Part shown: piece by piece, positions 37,089-46,168 of the stretch
Layout of the letters: the number at the start of each line of letters is the position of its first letter
Numbering within the stretch: the first letter of the stretch is position 1
Assembly (NCBI RefSeq): GCF_005843885.1
Contig: NZ_CP040443.1
Location: 3,844,001 to 3,908,000 of the forward strand
Source of the DNA: Escherichia sp. E4742
GTDB taxonomy: Bacteria; Pseudomonadota; Gammaproteobacteria; Enterobacterales; Enterobacteriaceae
Direction of reading: 5' to 3'
DNA length: 64,000 nucleotides
Translations under genes and position numbers: made by a program
The notes under the pieces: model-generated
The model's database searches: none
What the model saw: the letters and a program-made list of their open reading frames with translations, nothing else
What the model was told of the DNA's origin: nothing

Positions 37089-38000
37089 ATGCGACTATTT
37101 AACTGGCGACGCCAGGCAGTGTTAAACGCTATGCCACTGATAAAACCTGACCAGGTACGTACACCGTGGCATGAGTTCTGGCGACGTTTTCGCCGTCAGC
37201 ATATGGCGATGGCCGCCGCACTGTTCGTCATTTTGCTGATTGTGGTGGCAATTTTTGCCCGTTGGATCGCCCCCTATGATGCCGAAAATTATTTCGATTA
37301 TGACAACCTGAATAACGGACCTTCTTTGCAACACTGGTTTGGTGTCGACTCGCTGGGGCGTGATATTTTCAGCCGTGTCCTGGTCGGCGCGCAAATCTCG
37401 CTGGCGGCGGGTGTGTTTGCTGTCTTTATTGGCGCGGCGATCGGTACGCTATTGGGTTTACTGGCGGGATATTACGAAGGCTGGTGGGACCGATTGATTA
37501 TGCGTATTTGCGATGTGCTGTTTGCCTTCCCTGGCATATTACTGGCGATTGCTGTCGTTGCGGTGTTAGGAAGCGGTATTGCCAACGTAATTATCGCAGT
37601 CGCCATCTTTTCCATTCCGGCTTTTGCCCGTCTGGTTCGTGGCAACACGCTGGTGTTGAAACAGCAAACTTTTATTGAATCGGCGCGCAGTATTGGTGCC
37701 AGCGACATGACCATCTTGTTGCGCCATATCTTGCCCGGGACTGTCTCTTCCATTGTCGTCTTTTTCACAATGCGTATTGGCACTTCGATCATCTCGGCTG
37801 CCAGCCTTTCATTTCTTGGCCTGGGGGCGCAGCCGCCGACACCAGAATGGGGGGCTATGCTCAATGAAGCGCGAGCGGATATGGTCATCGCGCCGCATGT
37901 GGCGGTTTTCCCGGCACTCGCTATCTTCCTGACCGTGTTAGCTTTCAACTTGCTGGGCGATGGCTTACGCGACGCGCTGGACCCGAAAATTAAAGCATAG
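37089..38000 (+). CDS. gsiD: Glutathione ABC importer permease GsiD
   Basis: 303 aa DppC-type permease. It has the N-terminal cytoplasmic segment with WHEFWRRFRR, then six transmembrane helices and the EAA loop QTFIESARSIGASDMTILLR near 195. It starts two bases after the gsiC stop. Immediately after its stop lies a 25-bp stretch identical to the 3' end of rimK. Confidence 0.97.
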   Translation: MRLFNWRRQAVLNAMPLIKPDQVRTPWHEFWRRFRRQHMAMAAALFVILLIVVAIFARWIAPYDAENYFDYDNLNNGPSLQHWFGVDSLGRDIFSRVLVGAQISLAAGVFAVFIGAAIGTLLGLLAGYYEGWWDRLIMRICDVLFAFPGILLAIAVVAVLGSGIANVIIAVAIFSIPAFARLVRGNTLVLKQQTFIESARSIGASDMTILLRHILPGTVSSIVVFFTMRIGTSIISAASLSFLGLGAQPPTPEWGAMLNEARADMVIAPHVAVFPALAIFLTVLAFNLLGDGLRDALDPKIKA

Positions 38001-38024
38001 CCACGGCAGAATATTGCTTAAAAA
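38000..38024. repeat. 25-bp exact match to the 3' end of rimK, copy 1
   Basis: From the last base of the gsiD stop codon, 25 bases (GCCACGGCAGAATATTG...) are identical to 62901-62925 inside rimK. Flanks on both sides differ. Confidence 0.85.
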
Positions 38025-38177
38025 TGTAATGGCGTCATAGGAAATTATTGCTATACGCAAATGTTGTAACTTTCTGCCGATTTTGTAGAATCAGGTAATT
38101 GGGTAAATATGCTGCTGTAAAAGTCTATTTATGCAGCGAAGTAGCGTACTGATAGTTATTTTGTTACGTGTATTAAC

Positions 38178-40526
38178 ATGCTTAGTTTATACGAAAAAAT
38201 AAAGATAAGACTGATTATTTTATTTTTGTTGGCTACGCTGTCATTTATTGGTCTTTTTTTCATCATTAACTATCAGTTGGTATCGGAAAGGGCGGTAAAA
38301 CGTGCCGATAGCCGCTTTGAACTTATTCAAAAAAATGTAGGTTATTTTTTTAAAGATATTGAGCGTGCTGCCTTAACGTTAAAGGATTCGCTGTATTTAT
38401 TGAAAAACAGTGAGGAGATTAAACGTGCCGTCATTCTGAAAATGGAAATGATGCCATTTCTGGATACGGTAGGATTGGTGCTGGATGATGAAAAATATTA
38501 TCTCTTTACCCGTCGGGCGAATGATAAAATCCTTGTTTACCATCAGGAAAAAGTAAATGGGCCACTTGTCGATGAGGCAGGACGCGTCATCTTTGCCGAC
38601 TTTAACCCGTCCCAGCGGCCCTGGTCGGCGGCATCAGACGACTCGGGTAGTAGCTGGAATCCGGCCTACAACTGCTTTGATCGCCCTGGGAAAAAGTGTA
38701 TCTCTTTTACCCTACGAATTAATGGCAAAGACCGTGACTTACTGGCGGTTAATAAGATTCATGTCGACTTAAACTGGCGCTATCTGAATGAATATCTTGA
38801 TCAAATCAGTTCGAATGATGAAGTGCTGTTTTTGAAACAAGGCCATGAGATCATCGCCAAAAACCAACTCGCTCGCGAAAAACTGATTATTTACAATAGC
38901 GAAGGTAATTATAATATTATTGATTCTATCGACACGGAATATATTGCAAGAACATCGGAAGTTCCAAATAACGCGTTGTTCGAAATATATTTTTATTATC
39001 CTACGGGGAATTTATTTAACGCATCAGATAAATTCTTTTATCTACCATTTGTGTTTATTATTATCGTATTGCTGCTGGTTTATTTAATGACCACGCGTGT
39101 GTTTCGTCGACAATTTTCCGAAATGACAGAACTGGTCAATACGCTGGAATTTTTGCCCGATTCTTCTGAACAAATGCAGGCATTGAAAATCCGTGAAGGC
39201 GATGCGAAAGAGATTATCAGCATCAAAAATTCCATAGCGGAAATGAAAGACGCCGAAGTTGAACGTTCGAATAAACTGCTCTCGCTAATCTCCTACGATC
39301 AGGAGAGTGGATTTATCAAAAACATGGCGATTATTGAATCTAATAATAGCCAGTATCTGGCTGTCGGGATCATCAAACTGTGCGGGCTGGAAGCCGTCGA
39401 AGCTGTGTTTGGCGTCGAGGAACGCAATAAAATCGTCAGGAAACTGTGTCAGCGAATTGCCGAGAAATATGCGCAATGCTGCGATATAGTGACATTCAAT
39501 GCCGATCTCTATTTATTATTATGCCGGGAAAATGTACAGACCTTTACCCGCAAAATAGCGATGGTAAATGATTTCGACAGCAGCTTTGGTTATCGCAATC
39601 TGCGCATACACAAATCTGCCATTTGTGAACCGTTGAAGGGTGAAAACGCCTGGAGTTATGCCGAAAAGCTGAAACTGGCGATTTCCAGTGTCCGTGACCA
39701 TATGTTCTCTGAGTTTATTTTCTGTGATGACGCGAAACTCAACGAAATTGAAGAGAATATCTGGATTGCGCGTAATATTCGCCATGCAATGGAAATAGGC
39801 GAACTATTTTTAGTCTATCAACCGATTGTTGATATGAAAACCAGAGACATTGTCGGCGCAGAAGCATTATGCCGCTGGATCTCTGCGGAACGAGGAATAA
39901 TCTCACCGCTGAAGTTTGTTACGATTGCTGAAGATATTGGGTTTATCAATGAGCTTGGCTATCAAATTATTAAAACCGCGATGGGTGAATTCAAGCATTT
40001 TAGCCAGCGTGCGGCCCTGAAGGACGGTTTCTTACTGCATATTAATGTTTCGCCCTGGCAGCTAAACGAACCACACTTTCATGAGCATTTTACAACTATC
40101 ATGAAAGAGCATGATCTGCAGGCGAATAGTATCTGTATTGAGATCACTGAAACAGTGATCGAACGAATTAATGAACATTTTTATCTCAATATTGCACAAC
40201 TGCGTAAACAAGGGGTAGGGATATCGATTGATGACTTTGGCACAGGGCTGTCAAACCTGAAACGTTTTTATGAAATTAACCCTGACAGCATAAAAGTAGA
40301 TTCACAATTTACCGGCGATATTTTCGGCACCGCGGGAAAAATTGTACGCATTATCTTCGACCTGGCACGCTATAACCAGATTCCGGTGATTGCAGAAGGT
40401 GTTGAGAGCGAAGAGGTTGCGCGTGAATTAATGAAATTAGGCTGTGTTCAGGCCCAAGGGTATCTGTACCAGAAGCCTATGCCATTCTCTGCCTGGGATA
40501 AAAGTGGAAAGTTAGTAAAAGAGTAG
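38178..40526 (+). CDS. pdeI: c-di-GMP phosphodiesterase PdeI (YliE)
   Basis: 782 aa. An N-terminal membrane helix (about 12-32), a periplasmic sensor of about 250 residues with the paired cysteines of CFDRPGKKC near 180, a second helix (about 291-310), a degenerate GGDEF-like region (about 375-510), and an EAL domain (about 530-775). EALCRW and DDFGTG with the usual acidic residues are intact, so hydrolysis is expected. It is followed after seven bases by dgcI. The 177-bp leader is A/T-rich. Confidence 0.96.
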   Translation: MLSLYEKIKIRLIILFLLATLSFIGLFFIINYQLVSERAVKRADSRFELIQKNVGYFFKDIERAALTLKDSLYLLKNSEEIKRAVILKMEMMPFLDTVGLVLDDEKYYLFTRRANDKILVYHQEKVNGPLVDEAGRVIFADFNPSQRPWSAASDDSGSSWNPAYNCFDRPGKKCISFTLRINGKDRDLLAVNKIHVDLNWRYLNEYLDQISSNDEVLFLKQGHEIIAKNQLAREKLIIYNSEGNYNIIDSIDTEYIARTSEVPNNALFEIYFYYPTGNLFNASDKFFYLPFVFIIIVLLLVYLMTTRVFRRQFSEMTELVNTLEFLPDSSEQMQALKIREGDAKEIISIKNSIAEMKDAEVERSNKLLSLISYDQESGFIKNMAIIESNNSQYLAVGIIKLCGLEAVEAVFGVEERNKIVRKLCQRIAEKYAQCCDIVTFNADLYLLLCRENVQTFTRKIAMVNDFDSSFGYRNLRIHKSAICEPLKGENAWSYAEKLKLAISSVRDHMFSEFIFCDDAKLNEIEENIWIARNIRHAMEIGELFLVYQPIVDMKTRDIVGAEALCRWISAERGIISPLKFVTIAEDIGFINELGYQIIKTAMGEFKHFSQRAALKDGFLLHINVSPWQLNEPHFHEHFTTIMKEHDLQANSICIEITETVIERINEHFYLNIAQLRKQGVGISIDDFGTGLSNLKRFYEINPDSIKVDSQFTGDIFGTAGKIVRIIFDLARYNQIPVIAEGVESEEVARELMKLGCVQAQGYLYQKPMPFSAWDKSGKLVKE

Positions 40527-40533
40527 TTTAGGT

Positions 40534-41862
40534 ATGTCCAGAATCAATAAATTCGTACTTACAGTCAGTCTGCTGATTTTTATTATGATTTCGGCAGTTG
40601 CCTGCGGGATCTACACTCAAATGGTGAAAGAACGGGTGTATGGCCTGAAACAGTCCGTTATTGATACTGCTTTTGCGGTGGCAAATATTGCTGAATATCG
40701 GCGTAGTGTGGCAATTGATCTCATCAATACGCTAAATCCTACGGAAGAACAATTGCTGGTTGGCTTACGCACAGCCTATGCCGATTCGATTTCTCCTTCT
40801 TATTTGTATGATGTTGGTCCTTATCTGATTTCCAGTGATGAATGTATTCAGGTAAAGGAATACGAGAATAACTATTGTGCAAATATTATGCAGGTGGTTA
40901 AGTATCGGCATGTTAAGAATACGGGGTTTATCTCTTTTGACGGTAAAACCTTCGTCTATTATCTCTACCCGGTTAGCCATAATCGCAGTCTGATATTTTT
41001 GCTTGGGCTGGAGCGCTTTTCTTTACTGTCAAAATCACTGGCAATGGACAGCGATAACCTGATGTTCTCACTTTTTAAGAATGGCAAACCAGTTACTGGT
41101 GATGAATATAACGCCAAAAATGCCATCTTCACTGTTTCGGAAGCGATGGAGCACTTCTCCTATTTACCGACAGGATTGTATGTGTTTGCCTATAAAAAAG
41201 ACGTTTATTTTCAGGTATGTACGTTGATCATCTTCTTTGCAGCATTGGTGGCAGCTATATCAGGGGCCAGCTGTCTCTATCTGGTACGCAGAGTGATCAA
41301 TCGGGGCATTGTTGAAAAAGAAGCCATTATTAATAACCATTTTGACCGCGTGCTGGACGGTGGGCTTTTCTTCTCGGCGGCGGATGTCAAAAAACTCTAC
41401 AGTATGTATAACTCAGCGTTTCTTGACGACCTGACCAAAGCGATGGGTAGAAAATCCTTTGACGAAGACTTAAAAGCCTTGCCGGAAAAAGGCGGATATT
41501 TGTGCTTGTTTGACGTCGATAAATTCAAGAACATTAACGACACCTTTGGCCATTTGTTGGGCGATGAAGTGTTGATTAAGGTTGTGAAAATCCTTAAATC
41601 ACAAATTCCGGTGGATAAAGGTAAAGTCTATCGTTTTGGCGGCGACGAATTTGCGGTGATTTATACTGGCGGAACGCTGGAAGAGTTGCTATCGATCTTA
41701 AAAGAAATCGTTCATTTCCAGGTGGGGAGCATTAATTTAAGCACCAGCATCGGCGTAGCGCATTCAAATGAATGTACCACCGTTGAACGGCTGAAAATGC
41801 TGGCAGATGAGCGACTGTATAAGAGCAAGAAAAACGGCAGGGCGCAGATTAGCTGGCAATAA
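40534..41862 (+). CDS. dgcI: Diguanylate cyclase DgcI (YliF)
   Basis: 442 aa. Membrane helices at about 6-28 and 226-252 flank a periplasmic sensor with two cysteines (about 104 and 115). The GGDEF domain fills the C-terminus, with intact GGDEF at 369-373 and the metal aspartate in FDVDKFK near 326. It makes c-di-GMP; paired with PdeI in one operon, it suggests opposing activities under a shared envelope signal. No RxxD inhibitory site is evident just before GGDEF. Confidence 0.95.
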   Translation: MSRINKFVLTVSLLIFIMISAVACGIYTQMVKERVYGLKQSVIDTAFAVANIAEYRRSVAIDLINTLNPTEEQLLVGLRTAYADSISPSYLYDVGPYLISSDECIQVKEYENNYCANIMQVVKYRHVKNTGFISFDGKTFVYYLYPVSHNRSLIFLLGLERFSLLSKSLAMDSDNLMFSLFKNGKPVTGDEYNAKNAIFTVSEAMEHFSYLPTGLYVFAYKKDVYFQVCTLIIFFAALVAAISGASCLYLVRRVINRGIVEKEAIINNHFDRVLDGGLFFSAADVKKLYSMYNSAFLDDLTKAMGRKSFDEDLKALPEKGGYLCLFDVDKFKNINDTFGHLLGDEVLIKVVKILKSQIPVDKGKVYRFGGDEFAVIYTGGTLEELLSILKEIVHFQVGSINLSTSIGVAHSNECTTVERLKMLADERLYKSKKNGRAQISWQ

Positions 41863-41909
41863 TGTTTATTCGCAGGCCGGGAAAATAAATTTGCCCGGCC
41901 TGGCATTAA

Positions 41910-43235
41910 TTAAACCCGACTACCCCACAAATCGTACTCATCGGCATGCTCGACTTTCACACGCAGGATGTCGCCCGGCTTAACGTTGGTTTCACCGTTG
42001 AGATAGACCGCGCCGTCGATTTCTGGCGCATCAGCCATACTGCGGCCAATCGCGCCTTCTTCATCCACTTCGTCGATGATCACCAGAATTTCACGGCCAA
42101 CTTTCTCCTGCAGGCGCTCGGCGGAAATCTGTTGTTGCAGTTGCATGAAGCGATTCCAGCGTTCTTCTTTCACTTCTTCCGGGACCTGGTCCGGCAGAGC
42201 ATTGGCATCTGCGCCTTCAACCGGGCTGTATTTAAAGCAGCCAACGCGATCCAGACGTGCTTCTTTCAGGAAGTCGAGCAGCATCTGGAAATCTTCTTCC
42301 GTCTCGCCAGGGAAGCCGACAATAAAGGTTGAACGCAGGGTCAGTTCTGGGCAGATTTCACGCCATTTTTTGATACGTGCCAGTTGGCGATCCACCGAAC
42401 CCGGGCGCTTCATCAGTTTGAGAATACGTGGGCTGGCATGCTGCAGCGGAATATCCAGATATGGCAGGATTTTGCCTTCAGCCATCAGCGGGATGACGTC
42501 GTCCACGTGCGGATAAGGGTAAACGTAGTGCAGACGTGTCCAGATCCCCAGTTTCGATAACTGTTCGCACAGGCTGACCATGCTGGTTTTTACCGGCTCG
42601 CCGTTGTGGAAGCCAGTACGGTGTTTAACATCTACGCCATAGGCGGAAGTATCCTGGGAAATCACCAGAATCTCTTTAACGCCCGCATCAACCAGACGTT
42701 TCGCTTCGCTTAATACTTCGCCAATCGGGCGGCTCACCAGATCGCCGCGCATTGAAGGAATAATGCAGAAGGTGCAGCGGTGGTTACAACCTTCGGAAAT
42801 CTTCAGATAGGCATAATGACGTGGGGTCAACTTAACACCCTGTTCCGGCACCAGGCTCAGGAACGGATTGTGTTTCGGTTTTGGCACGTAGTGATGAACG
42901 TGCTCCAGAACCTGCTCGTAGCTATGAGGCCCGGTGATTTCCAGCACTTTCGGGTGGACTTCGCGGATCTGATCTTCTTTTGCCCCCAGGCAACCAGTCA
43001 CAATCACCTTGCCGTTTTCATTCAACGCTTCGCCAATGGCTTCCAGAGATTCTTGCACCGCGCTGTCAATAAAGCCGCAGGTGTTAACGATCACCATATC
43101 CGCGTCGTCATAGCTCGGTACTACGTCATAACCTTCAGTTCGCAGTTCGGTCAGAATGCGCTCCGAATCGACAAGGTTTTTCGGGCAGCCGAGGGAAACA
43201 AAGCCGATTTTCGGCTGGGGAGTTACTTTGCTCAT
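41910..43235 (-). CDS. rimO: Ribosomal protein S12 methylthiotransferase RimO
   Basis: 441 aa radical SAM methylthiotransferase. N-terminal UPF0004 domain (about 8-120) with three cluster cysteines (GCPKN, NTCGF, TGCLG), the radical SAM domain with CNHRCTFC near 150, and a C-terminal TRAM domain (about 375-441). It adds a methylthio group to Asp89 of S12. In K-12, as I remember, its upstream neighbour is bssR; here the accessory sugar block intervenes. Confidence 0.97.
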   Translation of the reverse strand: MSKVTPQPKIGFVSLGCPKNLVDSERILTELRTEGYDVVPSYDDADMVIVNTCGFIDSAVQESLEAIGEALNENGKVIVTGCLGAKEDQIREVHPKVLEITGPHSYEQVLEHVHHYVPKPKHNPFLSLVPEQGVKLTPRHYAYLKISEGCNHRCTFCIIPSMRGDLVSRPIGEVLSEAKRLVDAGVKEILVISQDTSAYGVDVKHRTGFHNGEPVKTSMVSLCEQLSKLGIWTRLHYVYPYPHVDDVIPLMAEGKILPYLDIPLQHASPRILKLMKRPGSVDRQLARIKKWREICPELTLRSTFIVGFPGETEEDFQMLLDFLKEARLDRVGCFKYSPVEGADANALPDQVPEEVKEERWNRFMQLQQQISAERLQEKVGREILVIIDEVDEEGAIGRSMADAPEIDGAVYLNGETNVKPGDILRVKVEHADEYDLWGSRV

Positions 43236-43328
43236 AGCTTAAAAAATATTCAGTTACAGGAAAGGTCAGGGCAGGGATTCTACAGAGTTCTGGATAAAAT
43301 TTGTATCGTAATCTGGTTAACAGGCGAG

Positions 43329-43353
43329 GAAAACGCCCCAAATATCGGGGCGT
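43329..43353 (-). terminator. Terminator of the accessory permease gene
   Basis: On the minus strand ACGCCCC, short loop, GGGGCGT is followed by TTTTCC. It lies 10 bp beyond the permease stop and separates the accessory block from the rimO promoter region. Confidence 0.8.
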
Positions 43354-43362
43354 AAATGGTTA

Positions 43363-44598
43363 TTATGCTACTGGGTTTTCAGTTAGCGACTTCGCAGGCT
43401 GGCTGCTGGATTTGTCCCGCAGCGTAAAGACCGAAATAAGCGTGAAGCAACCGGCAATCGCCCCCAGGATTAGATAGGTTTCAGCAAAGCCAATGGTGTC
43501 ATACAGATAGCCGGCAATGGGGGAATAGATTGCCGTGGCGATGGATGCCACAAAAAGCACCAGCAGGTATACCGTCGAAGAGAGTTTATGATCAAAGTTA
43601 GCCGCGATAAATTTAAACACAGACACCAGGATCAGTGGTTTTTCGATGGCGTGCATCATTTTAACGGCCGCAATCCACACAGGTCCTAGTTGGATTGCAG
43701 AACCAGCAATGCGTAACGACATAATGGTTCCGGCAATCACTAATGCCCATTTTGCGCCAGTGCGGTTAACAAACCACGGCATCAGACAGAGAAATAAGGT
43801 TTCTCCACAGACCTGGACAGAAGCCAGAATCCCGTACCAGCGATTGCCTTCTTCTGGCGTCGGAAATTGCAGCGAAAAATATTGTGCGAATTGTTGATCG
43901 TAGGTGTCATAAATTTGCGTTACGAACAGAGTGAACATCAATAAAAACCAGAACTGACTATTTTTCGCCAGTTCAAGCGCATGGATAGCTTTCAGCGAAT
44001 TGGTTTTTTCAATTTCCGCCTCGGTCAGTTCAATTTTGGTAAACATAAAGCAGATTGCGGCGATCACAATGGCACAGCTTGCCAGCCAGAAAGAGAGATT
44101 AGGGCTGGTATCAATGTATTTACCCACAATCCACGCGGCGGCAGCCCATCCCAGAGAGCCCCACATTCTTACGCGACCATATTCAAAATGATAACGGCGC
44201 GAAACTTTATCTATCCAGGAATCCAGAACGCCACAGCCAGAATTAAAAATGATCCCCAGGTAAACGCCACCCAAAACAGCGCCCAGCCAGAAGTTATGAA
44301 CCAGAAGCGGGGCATACACATAAATAAAGAATGGGCCTACGGGAAGTAATAATGCGACGAGGATCCAGATGAGTTGTTTCTTAAGACCAAATTTATCGGA
44401 GATGAAACCGAAGAACGGCTGCATTAATAACGCAATGAAAGCATTAACGGAATAAAGCAATCCTGTGCGTGTGGCGGTAATTTCCAGATGCTGTGTCGTC
44501 CATATGACAAAAAATGCCATCGTTGCCGACCAGGCGAAGAGGTACAGAAAATCGAAAATACTGAGCAAAATATAATTACGTTTACCGGGCAATAACAT
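43363..44598 (-). CDS. LacY/CscB-type oligosaccharide:H+ symporter (accessory)
   Basis: 411 aa from ATG at 44598, eight bases after GAGG; upstream ATGs at 44604 and 44649 lack good spacing. Twelve helices. Compared from memory with LacY it keeps the arginine of R144 (GRVRMWGSLGW), the R302, K319, H322 and E325 equivalents (VKMMHAIEKP), D237/D240 (YDTYDQQF) and E269 (VCGET). The E126 position is Asp, as in sucrose permease CscB, and K358 is replaced by Ala. It probably imports a galactoside or other disaccharide with a proton. It has its own operator and CRP-like site upstream. Confidence 0.93.
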   Translation of the reverse strand: MLLPGKRNYILLSIFDFLYLFAWSATMAFFVIWTTQHLEITATRTGLLYSVNAFIALLMQPFFGFISDKFGLKKQLIWILVALLLPVGPFFIYVYAPLLVHNFWLGAVLGGVYLGIIFNSGCGVLDSWIDKVSRRYHFEYGRVRMWGSLGWAAAAWIVGKYIDTSPNLSFWLASCAIVIAAICFMFTKIELTEAEIEKTNSLKAIHALELAKNSQFWFLLMFTLFVTQIYDTYDQQFAQYFSLQFPTPEEGNRWYGILASVQVCGETLFLCLMPWFVNRTGAKWALVIAGTIMSLRIAGSAIQLGPVWIAAVKMMHAIEKPLILVSVFKFIAANFDHKLSSTVYLLVLFVASIATAIYSPIAGYLYDTIGFAETYLILGAIAGCFTLISVFTLRDKSSSQPAKSLTENPVA

Positions 44599-44690
44599 AG
44601 CCATATCCTCAATCACTGGCGTTGGGTCATTTACCGTTGGCACAGGCATTCGCTGTGCTTACTGGTTATTGTTTTGGTATGCATCTCCGG

Positions 44691-44711
44691 AAATGTCATA
44701 CGTTAACAATT
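44691..44711 (-). promoter_or_regulatory. lac-operator-like site upstream of the permease gene
   Basis: The minus strand (21 bp, core ATTGTTAACGTATGACATT) matches lacO1 at 16 of 21 positions and the second site at 46117-46137 at 17 of 21. It is centred about 73 bp downstream of the CRP-like site. Confidence 0.65.
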
Positions 44712-44766
44712 TCATTTTTACTCTGACCCTGACCGCGATGATTAGGCAATGTGTTAAATGAATGTT

Positions 44767-44782
44767 TGAGATTTACATCACA
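44767..44782 (-). promoter_or_regulatory. CRP-like site upstream of the permease gene
   Basis: The minus strand reads TGTGATGTAAATCTCA: TGTGA-N6-TCTCA, nine of ten core positions of the CRP consensus TGTGA-N6-TCACA. Confidence 0.7.
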
Positions 44783-44799
44783 ATTATTGCTAATAATAA

Positions 44800-44834
44800 A
44801 AAAGATTTAGCGAAACAGATCACTAAATCTTTTT
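44800..44834 (-). terminator. Terminator of the LacI-like regulator gene
   Basis: AGATTTAG and CTAAATCT pair around a 12-nt loop; on the minus strand the stem is followed by TTTTTTATTATT. It insulates the regulator from the downstream permease. Confidence 0.85.
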
Positions 44835-44851
44835 ATGAGAACGTATTACTT

Positions 44852-45934
44852 TTATGCCTTTCGTGTTAGCTCATCTGCCAGTGTGCGAAGGTGTTCAGCA
44901 ATATTCATCAGATCAGTCTGTGGTGAGTGCAGGGGACCAGCAGAGTTACGCACGACCAGGCGACTGGGAAGGATGGTTGAAGAGCGGAGCATCGCGTGTT
45001 CATCGTCCGGCTGTAAAATTTGTTGAACGGCAATTTTCCCTTGTAAATCAAAGTCGATTGCGACGGTCGTTAGCGAAGGTTCAAAAAACGCACTCTCATA
45101 GGTGTCGTCATAGCCAATGACAGAAATATCTTGCGGGATTTTACGTTTTTGTTGATGTAAGGCGCTTAACGCTCCCAACGCCATCTGGTCGTTCGCTATC
45201 AGAAGAGCAGTCGCCTGTGGCGTTTCACGTAGCATCTGTAACGTCGCCAGATAGCCGCTTTGAGCGTCCCAACTACCGTAATGAATGGCCAGCGGCGTCA
45301 GTTGGAGTGAGGCTAGGGTATCGCGCCAGGTATTGAGCCGTAGCCGCGCGGGTACTGAGTTTTCTGGGCCAGAGATCAGGCAAAATTGACGATGCCCCAA
45401 ATCGTAAAGATATTTCACGCTGGCGCGTGCACCTTCTGCGGGATTAAAGGTGACGTTAAATACCGGGCTATAAGGGTCCACGTCGAGAAACAAACATAAT
45501 ACATCGCTGTTTTCAGCAACCAGTGTTTCAGCCAATGCCGTTTCCAGCGGTGCGTTGATAATGATCTTTGTTACCCGTTGTGCTTTTAAGTCATTAATTG
45601 CAGCCTGAATACCTTTAATATCAACATCGTCAATCATGGATATCAGCACCTGATATCCCTGTTCTCCGGCATATTTTTTCACTGCTGCCGCAATTTGCGA
45701 GGGGGCATGTAGGGCAAGTGAAGTTGTAACCAGCCCGACCGTTTTGCTCTCTTTCCCTACCAACTGTTGAGCTACGCGATTTGGAACGTACTTCAGTTCG
45801 GCAATGGCTTGTTCAATTTTTTGACGTGTTTTAGCAGACACGTTCGCTGAATTGTTAAGCACCCTCGACACTGTCTGATAGGAAACATTGGCATGACGAG
45901 CAACATCGGCAAGGGTTGCAGCTTTGGTTTTCAT
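44852..45934 (-). CDS. LacI-family repressor, close LacI homologue (accessory)
   Basis: 360 aa from ATG at 45934 (GGGGCGA upstream); nine further codons are open but precede the usual LacI start. The HTH is TLADVARHANVSYQTVSRVL, with YQTVS identical to the LacI recognition helix. From memory of LacI, hinge PNRVAQQL and segment LHAPSQI are retained, as are inducer-pocket residues: Asp of FLDV (D149), Arg of ARLRL (R197), Trp of GSWDAQSG (W220), Asn of ANDQMALGA (N246) and the D274 equivalent (AIDFD). It presumably represses the flanking permease and beta-galactosidase and responds to a galactoside (inference). Confidence 0.94.
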   Translation of the reverse strand: MKTKAATLADVARHANVSYQTVSRVLNNSANVSAKTRQKIEQAIAELKYVPNRVAQQLVGKESKTVGLVTTSLALHAPSQIAAAVKKYAGEQGYQVLISMIDDVDIKGIQAAINDLKAQRVTKIIINAPLETALAETLVAENSDVLCLFLDVDPYSPVFNVTFNPAEGARASVKYLYDLGHRQFCLISGPENSVPARLRLNTWRDTLASLQLTPLAIHYGSWDAQSGYLATLQMLRETPQATALLIANDQMALGALSALHQQKRKIPQDISVIGYDDTYESAFFEPSLTTVAIDFDLQGKIAVQQILQPDDEHAMLRSSTILPSRLVVRNSAGPLHSPQTDLMNIAEHLRTLADELTRKA

Positions 45935-45977
45935 ATTCGCCCCGGCTAAAAGATTTGTCACAGTATACCGCAGTGAA

Positions 45978-45993
45978 TGTCATACGTATCACG
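45978..45993. promoter_or_regulatory. CRP-like site in the regulator/GH42 divergent region
   Basis: TGTCATACGTATCACG: TGTCA-N6-TCACG, eight of ten core positions of the CRP consensus. It lies near the regulator start and may serve that gene. Confidence 0.4.
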
Positions 45994-46049
45994 CTCTCCT
46001 GTCTCAGTGCCGGTAAGTTGAACCGACGAACTTGTTTGAAGGGAAAAAA

Positions 46050-46065
46050 CGCGTACTTGATCACA
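46050..46065 (+). promoter_or_regulatory. Weak CRP-like site upstream of the GH42 gene
   Basis: CGCGTACTTGATCACA carries a perfect right half (TCACA) and a poor left half. Its centre lies about 70 bp upstream of the operator centre, close to the lac arrangement. Confidence 0.35.
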
Positions 46066-46116
46066 TTCCTGCCGGACATTCCTTGCATAACGAAGCAATA
46101 AATTACTAGATGACAG

Positions 46117-46137
46117 TATTGTGAACGAATAACATTT
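46117..46137 (+). promoter_or_regulatory. lac-operator-like site upstream of the GH42 gene
   Basis: The core ATTGTGAACGAATAACATT matches ATTGTGAGCGGATAACAAT of lacO1 at 16 of 19 positions (17 of 21 over the full length). It lies 32 bp before the GH42 start. Confidence 0.75.
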
Positions 46138-46168
46138 TTTGTCTGTTTAAAACAATTCAGGAGCCAGC

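Noticed and set aside
44599..44649. Longer start for the accessory permease
   Set aside because: The extra 17 residues are polar, precede TM1 and lack a ribosome site; GAGG fits the ATG at 44598.
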